Source: Microbacterium hibisci (GTDB lineage: Bacteria > Actinomycetota > Actinomycetes > Actinomycetales > Microbacteriaceae). Taken from it: a DNA stretch of 64,000 nucleotides. Positions within the stretch are counted from its first letter, which is position 1; each line of letters opens with the position of its first letter. The notes under the pieces are model-generated. The model was not told the origin of the DNA. It was given only the letters and a program-made list of their open reading frames with translations, and ran no database searches. Position numbers and translations under genes: made by a program. This document shows, piece by piece, positions 28,234 to 38,302 of the stretch. The stretch spans positions 1 through 64,000 of the forward strand of contig NZ_JADIJC010000008.1 of assembly GCF_015278255.1 (NCBI RefSeq). Reading direction: 5' to 3'.

Positions 28234-31200
28234 TTACTGGGCGGGGCCCGCGAAGAAGCCGTCGAAGCTGTACACCACCGGGACCGTGGTGGCACTCGAC
28301 GACAGGTAGCTGTTGATGCCGACGTAGCCGGGCGCCTGCAGGACGGCCGTGCTGTCGGTCGCCGTCAGCGCCCAGGCGGTGGGTTCCGCCGTTCCCGTCC
28401 GCCAGATCTTGGCTCTGAGAGTGGTCGTCCCGGTGCCCGCCACCTGCAGCCGCACGTTCAGGCTGTCGGGTGTCGTGACCGACAGCCCCGGGATCGTGAG
28501 GCTGGTGAGCACGGTCTCGACGCCGCCCACCGTGCGAGTGAGCCACAGTGCGACCGCCCCGGTGGCGGAGACACGGAACTTCGCCCGGTAGTCGTTGAGG
28601 TTGTCGATCTGCCTGCCGATGCCCGAGAAGTAGTAGCCACCGCCCGATGACGGCTGGTTGACCGCCACCGTGAAGCGCTCCTCGGTGTTGGTGGACGCGG
28701 TGGCCCCGGGCAGCGACGCCGTGTAGCTGTTGCCGGGGGAGAGCGTGACCTTCCCCGCACCGCCCGAGACCGAGAACTTGCTCAGCGCCGTGGCGGTGCC
28801 CGGGTTCATCGCCCAGGTCCCGCCGACGCCGGCGGCCCCCCAGCCGCTGATCGTGGAGCGCTCGAACGCGTCCGTCGCCCACACGAGCGGCGCGTTCGCC
28901 GCCACCTGCTTCGCGGCGGTGTTCGTGGCTCCGCGATCGTCGGTCACCGTGAGCGTCACGGTGTACGTGCCCGGCGCCGCGAACGGGTGGGACGTCGTGA
29001 CGCCCGATCCGGTCGTGCCGTCGCCGAAGTCCCAGGCGTAGGACGTGATCGTCCCGTCGGCGTCGGTCGATCCGCCGGCGTCCAGTGCCGTCGTCAGATC
29101 GGTCGTCGTGGCGGTGAAGGATGCTGTCGGCGCCTGGTTGGCAGCGACCGTCACCTCATGCGCCACCGTCGCCACCGCACCCCGGTTGTCGGTCACGGTG
29201 AGCGTCACCTCGTATGTTCCCGCAACGGCATATGTGTGGTCCGCGGTGCGGCCCGTGCCCGTCGACGCATCGCCGAAGTCCCATGCGAAGCCGACGATCG
29301 TGCCGTCCGGGTCGCTCGATGCTGTCGCGTCGACGGCGGCCGTGAGCAGATCGGCCGACACGGTGAACGCGGCGACCGGGGGCGCGTTCGGACCCTCCGT
29401 CACCGTCACGCTCTTCGTGAGGGTGTCGATCGCCCCGTCGTCGTCGCTGACCGTCAGCGAGACCGCATACGTGCCCGCCGAGGCGTACACATGTGAAGGA
29501 GTGACTCCCGTCCCCGTCTGCCCGTCGCCGAAGGTCCACGAATAGCCCGCGATCGTGCCATCGGGGTCGGCGGAGGCGCCGCCGTCGAAGACGACCGACA
29601 GATGCGTCCCCGTCGCGGTGAAGGCCGCGGCCGGCGCCCGATTCGGTGCGACCGACACCGAGCGCGTCGCGGTGCTGCTCAGCGACGTGGCGTCGACGAC
29701 CTTGAGGGTGACGGTGTACGTGCCCGCCTGAGCGTAGGCATGCTCCGCCGTCGGACCCGTCGCGGCGGCGCCGTCGCCGAACGTCCATTCGTACGTCGTG
29801 AGGTTGCCGTCCGCATCGCTGGACGCCGTCCCGTCGACACTCACCGTCAGCTCGTCCGTCACCGCGGTGAACGTTGCGACAGGCGCGCGTTCGCCCGGCG
29901 CGCGCCCGCTCGCCGCGAAGTGCGCACGGATGCGCTGCTCGCTCAGCACTCCCGGATACACGGCGGCCTCATCGAGCGTGGCGTTGATGTAGTTGCTCGC
30001 GGTGCTGCCGAAGGTCCGGTCGCCGCCGATCCGCCAGAAGCCTCGATAACCCTGGGATCCGGTGACGGAATTGCCTCCCACGAGCTTCGTGTCCACCCAC
30101 AGCTTCATGCCGTCGGCGCCCTGCGTCGCGACGACATGGTGCCATTGCCCGTCGTTGTAAGACGTCGGGCTCACGACGCTGACCTGGGCGCCGTTGTTGA
30201 CCCCGAAGCTCAGGCGGCCGTTGCTCTGCATCACGATGTGGCGGTCGTAGCTCGTGCTCAGCCCGGTCGTGGCATTGCCGAAGCCGATGAGCTTGCCGCC
30301 GCTCGTGCTGGTGGTCTTGAACCACACCTCAGCCGTGTAGCTCTTCGGCGAGTTCCACGCCTCCTGCGCGACGACGAGGCCCGACGAGCCGTTGAAGCCG
30401 GTCGCCGTATTGCCGGCGATGGCTCCGGTCTGTCCGCGCGTGACCGTTCCCGTCTGGTTCCCGGTCGTGCCGCCGACCGCGAAGTCGCGGACGATCCCGG
30501 ATGCCGTCTCATCGAGTCGCCAGTACAGGTCGGGCTGATCCGCCGAGACCTCGGTGCCGTAGGCATCGGTCGGCGCCGCCGCCCACGCGGCCGCGCGGCC
30601 GCTGGCCAGGTAGTGAGCCTGGATGTCGCCCTTGCTCAGGGCCTTGTCGTAGACCGCGACATCGTCGATGCTGCCCGCGAGGCCGGCATCGCTCGGCCGG
30701 TTGGCGAAGCCGCCGGTCTGATCGGCGCCGATCCGCCAGTAGCCGTCGTAGGTCTTCGGCGTCGTGTAGTTCTGTTCGCGGCCCACCCGCACGCCGTCGA
30801 CGTAGAGCTCCATGCCTGCGCTTCCGACCGTGCCGACGAGGTGGTGCCATTGCCCGTCGTTGACGCTCGACCGACTGAACAGGGTGCGATACGCCCCGTC
30901 GTTGATGGCGAAGTTCACCCGCCCGGACGCGTCGAGGTAGAGCACCCGATCGGTCATGCCCGAGGTCGACGTGCCCGTCGAGGAGCTGCCGTGGCCGATC
31001 ACGCGACCGCCGCGTGTGCTCGTCGTCTTGATCCACGCCTCGACGGATGCCGCGTTCGCGGCCGCAGCCGGATCAGTCGTCGTCATGCGGGGGTTGCTGC
31101 CGCCCGGCGACGTCACCGCCGCGTCCGAGTCGTTGAGGAGCGCGCCGCCGGCGCCGAGGGTCAGGCCGAGCAGTGTTCCGGGCGCATCGCCGACGTCGTC

Positions 31201-32958
31201 GTACAGCTTCGTTCCGGTGGTCTCGTCGAGACGCCAGAAGTGCGTGGCGCCGCTGGCGCGGATCGCCGAGCGATAGGCGGACGCCGCTGCCCCCGAGACG
31301 GTGAGGTAGGGCGACCACGCGCTCCACTGGATGTTCCCGTCGCCGTCCTTCGCGCGCACCTGATAGCGCACCTGCGCGCCGGGCGTCTGACCGATGTCGG
31401 CGATGCTGAGGCTGGGCAGCTTCCAGAACTCGCTGTCGGAGCGCGTGAACGTCGCGATCTTGGTGGCGGGGCTGCGGAACACGTCGTAGGTGATCGCGAC
31501 GCTGTCACGGTCCCAGACACTGCCGAACGGCACGCGCACGACGCCGGCCTCGTTCGAGAACGGCGCGGGCGTGAACACCGAGTTGTTGATCGGCGCGACC
31601 GCGTGCGGCGAGATGGCCCGCTTCGCGAAGCGGACGAGCCCCTGCTGGGCGGTCGTGTTGACCTTCGGGAACTCGCCGCCCAGCACGATGTAGCTGTCAT
31701 TGCCCGTCACCGACCACGCCGCCTGACGGGCGGCCGTGTACGTCCCGAACTCGAGGTCGGGGTACCAGTGCAGCAGTCCTGAATAGGGCAGTCCCGTGAA
31801 GTCCCACCCGTAGGCGTCCTTCCTGGTGATCGTGCCTATCGGAAAGGTGCGCTCGGCCGTCGCCTTCTGCCAGCGTGAGCGCGGGCTCGTATCGGGGAAC
31901 CCGCCCACGACGGTGCAGTCATGGCGGTGGCCGACGGAGTAGAGCACCTCGCCCTGCGGGAAGCTCGAGTAGGTGTCGCCGAGGCAGTCGTTGACCCAGT
32001 TGAGCTGCCCCGTGTACGGATCGGCGGCGAATGTGCCTTCGAACGACGCGCCGGCGCCGAACGCGTAGCCCGTGCCGTACACCTGGCTGCCGTCCGTGCT
32101 GAGGCTCGAGATCGCCCCGTTGAGTCCAGCCGATCTGATCCTGTCGACCGCGGCCCACGGCTGCGTGCTGCCGGTGACCGCATCGATCGCTCCCATGCCA
32201 TACGCGGTCTGCCCGTTGAGCAGCGTGAACGACCCCCCGATGATGACGCGGGATCGGTCGGGGCTCGTGACCATGTCCCACACGAAGCCGTCGCCCCCGG
32301 CCTCGGGGGCCCAGGCGGTCAGCGTGCCGGTGGTGGAGTTCCACGCCGCGAGCTCTGTGCGAGGCTGGCCGCCGCTCGAGCGGAAGTTGCCGCCGACGTA
32401 GACGGTGTTCCCCGCGAAGGCGAACCCGCGCACCTGTCCGTCGGTGCGAGGCGCCCAGGGGAGGAGAGCGCCCGTCGCGACGTCGAAGGCCGCGACGTGC
32501 GATCGCGCCTGTCCGTCCGCCGACGTGAAGTCGCCGCCGAAGTACACGGTCCTGCCGTCCGGTGAACCGCGCACGATGAGGCCCTGCGCGTCGAGGGAGT
32601 GGCTGAAGTTCGGGATCGGATTGCCGGTCGTGATGTCGAACGCGAAGATGTTGCCGGCGTCGATCTCGCCGGCACCGCCGGCCGGCACCCCCGGAGGACG
32701 CGCCTTGGTGAAGCTGCCGGTCACGTAGACCGTGTTTCCCACCACCGTCTGGCTCCACACGACGCCGTTGATCTGCCACGTCGGCAGCACGTCGGCGGTG
32801 ACCGTGTCAGGAGTCGCGGGGGGATCGGCGGCCGCTGCCGGCGCCGAGGGGATGACGACGGAGGCGAGCGCGGCGATGGTCATCGCCGCTGCTGCGAGCG
32901 TGGCGACGGTGCGGCGGACCATGCCGCGTTCCCCGTCGCGACGGGTGATGCCGTTCAT
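28234..32958 (-). CDS. Giant secreted propeller / LamG / four-PKD protein
   Basis: 1574 residues, a paralogue of 20469-24656 with the same order: signal peptide (1-43, ending AAAADP); propeller-like repeats (about 47-450: VGNTVYVTGSF, GRTVYFGGDFTSADG, GNTVYVGGNFRSSGG); an Fn3-like segment; two LamG-like domains (about 560-780, 796-1020) with NDGQWHH; four PKD domains (about 1023-1355; YEWTFGD, YSWTFGD, FAWDFGD, YAWDFGD) against two in the paralogue; and the shared C-terminal module (1358-1574). ATG 32958 has AGAGGA upstream. No anchor is visible. It converges with the beta-helix gene. It probably binds surface polysaccharide; the different PKD number suggests a different reach. Confidence 0.88.
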   Translation of the reverse strand: MNGITRRDGERGMVRRTVATLAAAAMTIAALASVVIPSAPAAAADPPATPDTVTADVLPTWQINGVVWSQTVVGNTVYVTGSFTKARPPGVPAGGAGEIDAGNIFAFDITTGNPIPNFSHSLDAQGLIVRGSPDGRTVYFGGDFTSADGQARSHVAAFDVATGALLPWAPRTDGQVRGFAFAGNTVYVGGNFRSSGGQPRTELAAWNSTTGTLTAWAPEAGGDGFVWDMVTSPDRSRVIIGGSFTLLNGQTAYGMGAIDAVTGSTQPWAAVDRIRSAGLNGAISSLSTDGSQVYGTGYAFGAGASFEGTFAADPYTGQLNWVNDCLGDTYSSFPQGEVLYSVGHRHDCTVVGGFPDTSPRSRWQKATAERTFPIGTITRKDAYGWDFTGLPYSGLLHWYPDLEFGTYTAARQAAWSVTGNDSYIVLGGEFPKVNTTAQQGLVRFAKRAISPHAVAPINNSVFTPAPFSNEAGVVRVPFGSVWDRDSVAITYDVFRSPATKIATFTRSDSEFWKLPSLSIADIGQTPGAQVRYQVRAKDGDGNIQWSAWSPYLTVSGAAASAYRSAIRASGATHFWRLDETTGTKLYDDVGDAPGTLLGLTLGAGGALLNDSDAAVTSPGGSNPRMTTTDPAAAANAASVEAWIKTTSTRGGRVIGHGSSSTGTSTSGMTDRVLYLDASGRVNFAINDGAYRTLFSRSSVNDGQWHHLVGTVGSAGMELYVDGVRVGREQNYTTPKTYDGYWRIGADQTGGFANRPSDAGLAGSIDDVAVYDKALSKGDIQAHYLASGRAAAWAAAPTDAYGTEVSADQPDLYWRLDETASGIVRDFAVGGTTGNQTGTVTRGQTGAIAGNTATGFNGSSGLVVAQEAWNSPKSYTAEVWFKTTSTSGGKLIGFGNATTGLSTSYDRHIVMQSNGRLSFGVNNGAQVSVVSPTSYNDGQWHHVVATQGADGMKLWVDTKLVGGNSVTGSQGYRGFWRIGGDRTFGSTASNYINATLDEAAVYPGVLSEQRIRAHFAASGRAPGERAPVATFTAVTDELTVSVDGTASSDADGNLTTYEWTFGDGAAATGPTAEHAYAQAGTYTVTLKVVDATSLSSTATRSVSVAPNRAPAAAFTATGTHLSVVFDGGASADPDGTIAGYSWTFGDGQTGTGVTPSHVYASAGTYAVSLTVSDDDGAIDTLTKSVTVTEGPNAPPVAAFTVSADLLTAAVDATASSDPDGTIVGFAWDFGDASTGTGRTADHTYAVAGTYEVTLTVTDNRGAVATVAHEVTVAANQAPTASFTATTTDLTTALDAGGSTDADGTITSYAWDFGDGTTGSGVTTSHPFAAPGTYTVTLTVTDDRGATNTAAKQVAANAPLVWATDAFERSTISGWGAAGVGGTWAMNPGTATALSKFSVSGGAGKVTLSPGNSYTASLPGATASTNTEERFTVAVNQPSSGGGYYFSGIGRQIDNLNDYRAKFRVSATGAVALWLTRTVGGVETVLTSLTIPGLSVTTPDSLNVRLQVAGTGTTTLRAKIWRTGTAEPTAWALTATDSTAVLQAPGYVGINSYLSSSATTVPVVYSFDGFFAGPAQ

Positions 32959-33018
32959 GCGAGGTCCTCTCGTAGTCGTCGGTGCGTCGTCGCGGTGGTG
33001 TGCAGACGCGCGGACATG

Positions 33019-33708
33019 TCAGTTCAGCCCTCCGCGGAAGACGGCGGACGTGTGCCCGGCGTCGAAATCCACCACGAGGGTGATCTGGGAATGCGACTCC
33101 TCAGGAATCGCGAAGGCGTAGACCGCCGTCGCGGTCTCGCCCGAGGCCAGGGTCCCCGCGAAATCGCGAACGCGGGCGTCGTTCGCGTACACGGGCTGAA
33201 CTCGGCTGTCGTCCCTGTCGAGGACGGTCAGGACCGAGGTGCCGAGGTCGATCGTGTCGGGGGAGCCGTTGGCCAGCTCGAGCGTGAGCCGGGCGTAGCC
33301 CCGGCCCGGGAAGCTGCCGGGACCCTGAGCGGTCTCTTCGCCGAACGAGACCTCCGCGATCCGGACGGTCACGCCATCCGGATAGGTGACGGCCTCGGTC
33401 GTCGACCCGGGTTCGGCCGACTGGGCGGGCTCGACCGGGGCGCCGGGTCGTCCGACTTTGGGAACCGGCTGATCGGGGTCGGCGCTCGAGTCGGCATCCG
33501 CCCGCGACCCGGGCTCCGTTCCCGGGGCCGGTTCGACGTCCGGGGCGAGGGGTGATGTCGTGGGCGCCGGGGCCGGGGATGCGCTCGTCATCGGGCGCGT
33601 GTCGTCGGCCCCGGGCGCAGCGGCGCACGCCGCGAGACCGATGCACAGCGACGTCGCTGCGATCGCGGCCAGCCGGCGGCTCAGCCGAGCGTTTCGCGGG
33701 GCCACCAT
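33019..33708 (-). CDS. DUF4352-like lipoprotein
   Basis: About 229 residues. A lipoprotein signal peptide ends at GLAAC, giving a lipid anchor on Cys 26 or so; then a Pro/Ala/Asp-rich linker and a beta-sandwich domain with VRIAEVSFGEETAQG, ARLTLELANGSPDTID and TLVVDFDAG. It parallels the membrane-anchored protein at 19673-20329, but with lipid instead of a helix as the anchor. ATG 33708 has GAGGA upstream and overlaps the end of the glycosyltransferase gene by 28 bases. Function unknown; both arms of the locus having one suggests a role beside the adjacent giant secreted proteins. Confidence 0.78.
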   Translation of the reverse strand: MVAPRNARLSRRLAAIAATSLCIGLAACAAAPGADDTRPMTSASPAPAPTTSPLAPDVEPAPGTEPGSRADADSSADPDQPVPKVGRPGAPVEPAQSAEPGSTTEAVTYPDGVTVRIAEVSFGEETAQGPGSFPGRGYARLTLELANGSPDTIDLGTSVLTVLDRDDSRVQPVYANDARVRDFAGTLASGETATAVYAFAIPEESHSQITLVVDFDAGHTSAVFRGGLN

Positions 33709-34898
33709 CGCACGTCCTCGGCTGGGCTCGGGGCGGGGTGCGCCCGCTCCTCGAGCGCTTCTGACAGGTGGGCGTGGAAGTTGCCGACACTGTGCACTCG
33801 CCGCGCCCGCACGGCATCGCTGCGCGCCGCGAGCCGGTACTCCGCCCATCTCTCGTGCACGCGTCGCAGGCCCGAGGCGAGCGCCTCCTCATCGTCAGGC
33901 GCGACGCGCAGTGCGGCGGTGAAGCCGCTGGCCGCCTCGGCGAGGCCGCTGTGGTCGGCAACGACCACCGGCCGTTCGCTCAGGAGCGCCTCGATCACGA
34001 CGTTGCCGAACGACTCGTCCAGCCGCGACGGCACGACGGCGACGTCAGACGCGGCGAAGTCGTCCCACACGACCTCGTGGAACCCGGCGAACCGCACCGC
34101 GTCGGTGAGATCGAGTTCCTCGACGAGCGCGCGCAGCTGCGCCTCGTACCACTCGTATCCGGGGTAGACCGACCCGACGAGCCGGACGTCCGGCTCGATG
34201 CCGGAATCCCGGAGACGGGCCGCCGCCCGCACGACGAGATCCACGCCCTTGCGAGGCGACAGCCGTCCGACGTAGACGATGCGGAAGACGTCGCCGAGCT
34301 CTTCGCGCGACGGTCGGACCACGGAGGGGCCGGTCACGCCGTTGTGAATGACCCGTCCGCGGCCGCGTCGCTCCAGCCCGGCCCAGCCTGAGACCCGGCG
34401 ACTGGTCTCCGAATTGAAGATGACCCCGTCCGCCAGCCGGAGCGGAGCAGTGAGCAGGGCGCGAGCGGGTCCCGACAGCGCTGCTTCAGCCTCGTGCACG
34501 TACACGATGACCGCCTCGCGGCGGGAGCGGGCGGCCAAGGTCCAGAGGGGCAGCGTCACCGTGTTGGCCAGCATGACGTCCGGACGGACCTCCTGGATGA
34601 GCTGCCGCATGCGGGGGAGTTGCGTCACCACCTCGCCCAGCAGCGACAGCATTCCCCGCACGTTCAGAACGCTCTTGCGCAGGACCGGCACGCCGAGGAT
34701 GACGACGTCGGCGCCGGCGGCACGCAGCTGCGGGACGAGCGGTCCGTCGATCGAGCAGGTGACGACGGTGCGCCACCCGAGCGTCACGAGTCCGCGGGCG
34801 GCCTCCAGCGCCATCCGGTCCGACCCGTACAGGTCTGCAGAGGGGTTGGCGATGAGGACGGTGCCACGGCGGGCCGACAGTTCGCTGGGATGCGTCAT
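33681..34898 (-). CDS. Family 4 glycosyltransferase
   Basis: About 405 residues, GT-B fold. The N-terminal acceptor domain includes LIANPSADLYGSDRMAL; the C-terminal donor domain has FRIVYVGRLSPRKGVDLVVRA and the family's VVPSRLDESFGNVVIEAL with the E-x7-E pair used for the nucleotide-sugar. It should add a sugar to the lipid-linked repeat unit from the cytoplasmic side. The start overlaps the preceding gene by ATGA and has GGGGAGG upstream, so translation is coupled along the leftward arm. Confidence 0.9.
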   Translation of the reverse strand: MTHPSELSARRGTVLIANPSADLYGSDRMALEAARGLVTLGWRTVVTCSIDGPLVPQLRAAGADVVILGVPVLRKSVLNVRGMLSLLGEVVTQLPRMRQLIQEVRPDVMLANTVTLPLWTLAARSRREAVIVYVHEAEAALSGPARALLTAPLRLADGVIFNSETSRRVSGWAGLERRGRGRVIHNGVTGPSVVRPSREELGDVFRIVYVGRLSPRKGVDLVVRAAARLRDSGIEPDVRLVGSVYPGYEWYEAQLRALVEELDLTDAVRFAGFHEVVWDDFAASDVAVVPSRLDESFGNVVIEALLSERPVVVADHSGLAEAASGFTAALRVAPDDEEALASGLRRVHERWAEYRLAARSDAVRARRVHSVGNFHAHLSEALEERAHPAPSPAEDVRWWPRETLG

Positions 34899-35839
34899 GT
34901 CGGCCTCCCCGGCCAGTACTCGTCGACGAGGGCGACCGTCGAGGCGATGTGCGCGCGGCTGGAGGCGCCGAACACGATCGATTCGAGGTTGGGCAGGGTG
35001 CACACCCACTCGATCGCCTCACGGGGCGGCAGTGCCCCGCTCGCGAACACCGACATGGCGACCGCACGGAAGGGGCGCTTCTCGAGTGCGTCGAGATATC
35101 CCTCCATGCCTCCCGACATCCGGAATCCGAGCTTGTTGATGTTGGAGCAGACGAGGGGGTTCACGACGCCGACCCTGTCGAGGTCGTCGAGGAGCCGTGG
35201 CAGGTTCATCGTGATGAACCCCGGCTGCGCGTCGTACCGCGTCCGCACGTGATCGGCGAAGATGCGCAGCGCCTCCGTGAAGCCGAGCCCCGACAGCAGG
35301 TCGACGACGACGTTCTGCATCCAGATGACCGGCGTGTCCAGGCCGGCGAACATCTTGAGCTCGGCGTCGACCAGCAGGGTGGACACGCCCTCGATGTCCT
35401 TGCGCGCGAAGGAGGTCGCACCCCGCGAGATGCTGTCGAGCAGACCCTCCTCGGGGAGGAACCTGCGGATGGCGCCCAGGAAGCCGTCATCGGTCACGGC
35501 GTTGGCGTACTTGTGCGCGTAAGGCATGCCGGGAAAGAACTTCAACCCCTCGTAGTGGCCCGGTTCGGCACGCACCCGGTCGCAGACCTCCGCGATCCGA
35601 TCGTGCGTGGTGCACATGAAGGTCCGGATCCCCTCCGCGTACGCGGCGTCGATCACCTGCATGATCGCGTCGGTGTCCTGGAAGCGGATCTGCTGCGCGC
35701 GGGCCTTCTCCTCCGACATGTGGTTCACGCCGAAGAACTGGTTGTCGCCGAACAGCAGCCGGTCGATCGTCCTGGTGGCGGTGGCGGTCACGCCGCCGCC
35801 CGCGGCGGCGGTCATGTCAGCGCTCATGCCGGTGGTCAT
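34895..35839 (-). CDS. Unrecognised barrel-like protein of the polysaccharide locus
   Basis: About 314 residues, soluble, no signal peptide. The opening LLFGDNQFFGVNHMSEEKA, MQVIDAAYAEGIRTFMCTT and the closing ESIVFGASSRAHI have the rhythm of a TIM barrel, loosely recalling aldo/keto reductases, but I do not see the catalytic Asp-Tyr-Lys-His set in order. It may be an isomerase, epimerase or reductase making a nucleotide-sugar precursor. It is coupled on both sides: one base after the Gfo/Idh oxidoreductase stop, and ATGA overlap with the GT4 gene. The start may be at 35839 or a few codons in (Met 5 or Met 9). Function not known. Confidence 0.7.
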   Translation of the reverse strand: MTTGMSADMTAAAGGGVTATATRTIDRLLFGDNQFFGVNHMSEEKARAQQIRFQDTDAIMQVIDAAYAEGIRTFMCTTHDRIAEVCDRVRAEPGHYEGLKFFPGMPYAHKYANAVTDDGFLGAIRRFLPEEGLLDSISRGATSFARKDIEGVSTLLVDAELKMFAGLDTPVIWMQNVVVDLLSGLGFTEALRIFADHVRTRYDAQPGFITMNLPRLLDDLDRVGVVNPLVCSNINKLGFRMSGGMEGYLDALEKRPFRAVAMSVFASGALPPREAIEWVCTLPNLESIVFGASSRAHIASTVALVDEYWPGRPT

Positions 35840-35840
35840 G

Positions 35841-36950
35841 TCAGCTCCCCACCCTCAGCCCGCGCAGTGCGGCACCGATGCCGCGCCGGGCCGGCACCTG
35901 GGCCCGGATGGAGCTCGTCCGCGTCAGCCGCAAGCTCTCGTGAGACGCATCCTCGCTGATCATCGACAGGACCCGGTCGGTGACGGATGCCGAGGCGAAG
36001 TCGTTCTCGCCTTCGACCGATCCGTCGAGGACCCGCCGGACGAACGCGTCGAGCTGCGCGCTGTACTCCTCGCCGCGGAGATAGAACCACGGTGCCCCGG
36101 TGAGCTCGGTGGTGTACCGGACGTTCCAGCCCACGCGATACCCGTCGGGGACGCGAGCGGTGTCGCGAAGGTACACCTGGATCTCCTGGCGATCGGCATG
36201 GATCCGGCCGTGCGCACCCCACAGCGTGACCGTGGTCGTCATCTTGCGCTGCGACTCGTCGGACCAGTTCGCGGTGAGCTGCGCCGTGCCGCCCGCGTAG
36301 TGCAGGGTGGTCGCGACCGCGTCGTCGATCTGGGCCGAGAAGATGCTCGTCAGCTGACTGCCGCTGACCGACTGCGGAGCGCCGAGGTACCACGTCATGA
36401 GGTTGAGCGGATGAGCCGCGTAGTCGTAGAGGCACCCGCCGCCCGTGGCCCGCTGGCTGCGCCAGGTGTGCCCGGAAGGCTTGAGCACCACGGGGCCGTA
36501 CGCCTCCGCGAGTGCCGTGTTGACTGGGCCGATCGCGTCGAGCGCCAGCAGGCGGTGCACTTCGCGGAAGGCCCCCACGAAGCGGTTGTGATACCCGACC
36601 TGCGTCACCAGCCCCCGCGCAGCGGCAGCGTCCGTCAGCATCGCACTCTCGGCCGGATCGAGCACCAGGGGCTTCTCGCAGAAGACATGGATGCCGCGCT
36701 CGATCGCCGACCCGATCATGCCGGCGTGCAGGTGAGTCGGCGTCGCGACGATGAGCGCTTGCGGACGCGCCTCGTCCAGCATCCGACCGAGATCCTTGAA
36801 CGTGCGCACGCCGGTGTACTTCGCGAGCACATCGAGCAGATAGCCGGTGGCATCGCAGACGCCGACCACATTAACCTCGGGGTGTGCGGTGATCATCGCG
36901 AGATGGGACAGACCCATCTTTCCGAGTCCCACGATTCCGACGTCGATCAT
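35841..36950 (-). CDS. Gfo/Idh/MocA family NAD(P)-dependent sugar oxidoreductase
   Basis: About 369 residues. The N-terminal Rossmann motif is VGIVGLGKMGLSHLAMI; the family Lys is in HVFCEKPLVLDP; the C-terminal domain carries GGGCLYDYAAHPLNLMTWY with the likely catalytic His. Such enzymes oxidise or reduce sugars, often nucleotide sugars in polysaccharide loci. It overlaps the upstream GT gene by ATGA and is followed by the barrel-like protein with one base between, so the two may act in one precursor pathway. Start ATG 36950. Confidence 0.9.
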   Translation of the reverse strand: MIDVGIVGLGKMGLSHLAMITAHPEVNVVGVCDATGYLLDVLAKYTGVRTFKDLGRMLDEARPQALIVATPTHLHAGMIGSAIERGIHVFCEKPLVLDPAESAMLTDAAAARGLVTQVGYHNRFVGAFREVHRLLALDAIGPVNTALAEAYGPVVLKPSGHTWRSQRATGGGCLYDYAAHPLNLMTWYLGAPQSVSGSQLTSIFSAQIDDAVATTLHYAGGTAQLTANWSDESQRKMTTTVTLWGAHGRIHADRQEIQVYLRDTARVPDGYRVGWNVRYTTELTGAPWFYLRGEEYSAQLDAFVRRVLDGSVEGENDFASASVTDRVLSMISEDASHESLRLTRTSSIRAQVPARRGIGAALRGLRVGS

Positions 36951-38104
36951 GCGACGGCTCCTATCTTCTCGGGCACGCGCCCCCTTCGGGTGAGGGCGTC
37001 GACCAGGGCCTGCTCGTATTGCGCGCCGATCTTCGTCCACGTGAACTCGGCGCGGAACCGGTCGCGGGCGGCAGCGCCCATGCGGGCCCGGCGACCCTCG
37101 TCGGGAAGCAGACGACTGAGCAGGCTGTCCAGGCCGCCGGCACCGGAGAAGTAGGCGTTCTCCGGGCCCGCGACCCACGTGTTGTAGGGGTTGTCGTGCG
37201 CCACGATCGCGTTGCCGGCCGCCATCGCCTCGACGAGGGACGGGTTGGTGCCTCCGACCGTGTGGCCGTGCAGGTAGACCGCGGCATGGAATCTGAGAGC
37301 GCGGAGGCGGTCGGCATCGAAGATGGCACCGGGGAAGAGGACCTCATCGGATGCCGCGGCCCTGACCCGTGTCTGATACGGGTCGTCGTCGAGGTAAGGC
37401 CCGACGACGACGAGGGGCATGCCGCGGCGCTCCGCAGACCATGCCGACACGATCTCGAGCACCGAGTTCTCGGGAATGGGGCGGCAGACGACGATCCCAT
37501 AGGCGCCCGGAGTGAGTCCGAGCTCCTGAGCGGCAGTCGCCGGGGCGTGCGTGACCTCGTGGGCGCCGTAAGCGATGGTCTGCACCCGGGAGCGGCCGAA
37601 GTGTCGTTCCAGGTACGTCGCGATGACGGGATGGTCGGCGATCAGCACGTCGCCGACCCATCCCGCGAGCCGCTCGTTCGCGAGCAGGATGCCCTGCTTG
37701 GCGAGTCCCCAGCGCCGCCGGGTCCACTCCATCCCGTCCATGTTCACGACGTTCGGGATGCCTCGAAGCCGGGGGATCACATCGAAGACCCCGGTGTTGT
37801 ATCCGAAGGTGAGCCAGACGTCGCCTGGCTCGTGCACCGTCATCGCGTGCCGGACGGAGGCGAGATCGAAGGCGGACGTGCCCCGCCAGCCCTCCCTGGG
37901 CTCGGGGATCATCGTCCGCGTGACGCCGTTCCACTGGTCGGTCTGGATCGGACCCTCGCCGGTCAGCTGGCAGTACACGTCGACGGTCCATCCCCGGTCG
38001 CGGAGGTGCAGGGCGATGTTCTCCGCCGCGGTCTCGAAGCCGCCGTAGTTCGCCGGCACCCCATGGGTGCCGAGGATGCGCACCGTGGGCGCCACGATGC
38101 TCAC
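36947..38104 (-). CDS. Family 4 glycosyltransferase with DUF1972 N-terminal domain
   Basis: About 385 residues. The N-terminus VRILGTHGVPANYGGFETAAE is diagnostic of the DUF1972/rhamnosyltransferase-like group; the C-terminal donor half includes GGTNPSLVEAMAAGNAIVA with the conserved Glu. It probably adds an early sugar to the undecaprenyl-linked unit. GTG start at 38104 with GGGGAAAGG upstream. It follows the initiating transferase after a 198-bp space (38105-38302) that holds only a short ACCGGGG/CCCCGGT hairpin. Confidence 0.9.
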   Translation of the reverse strand: MSIVAPTVRILGTHGVPANYGGFETAAENIALHLRDRGWTVDVYCQLTGEGPIQTDQWNGVTRTMIPEPREGWRGTSAFDLASVRHAMTVHEPGDVWLTFGYNTGVFDVIPRLRGIPNVVNMDGMEWTRRRWGLAKQGILLANERLAGWVGDVLIADHPVIATYLERHFGRSRVQTIAYGAHEVTHAPATAAQELGLTPGAYGIVVCRPIPENSVLEIVSAWSAERRGMPLVVVGPYLDDDPYQTRVRAAASDEVLFPGAIFDADRLRALRFHAAVYLHGHTVGGTNPSLVEAMAAGNAIVAHDNPYNTWVAGPENAYFSGAGGLDSLLSRLLPDEGRRARMGAAARDRFRAEFTWTKIGAQYEQALVDALTRRGRVPEKIGAVA

Positions 38105-38302
38105 GAGACCTTTCCCCGCGAGGACCGGGGTCCCCGGTGCGCACGCGGCTCTCGCCGACCTGGCTGCGCCGCCCGCCCGCCGTCATGGGAATGACACCTG
38201 CGCGGCCGCGTGATCCCGGCTGTGGGGCTGCAGCTCGGGTGCGTGCCGCGCGGTCGCAGGCGAGCGACGCAGGGACCGGTGGATCGGGAAGACTCGGTCA
38301 TC

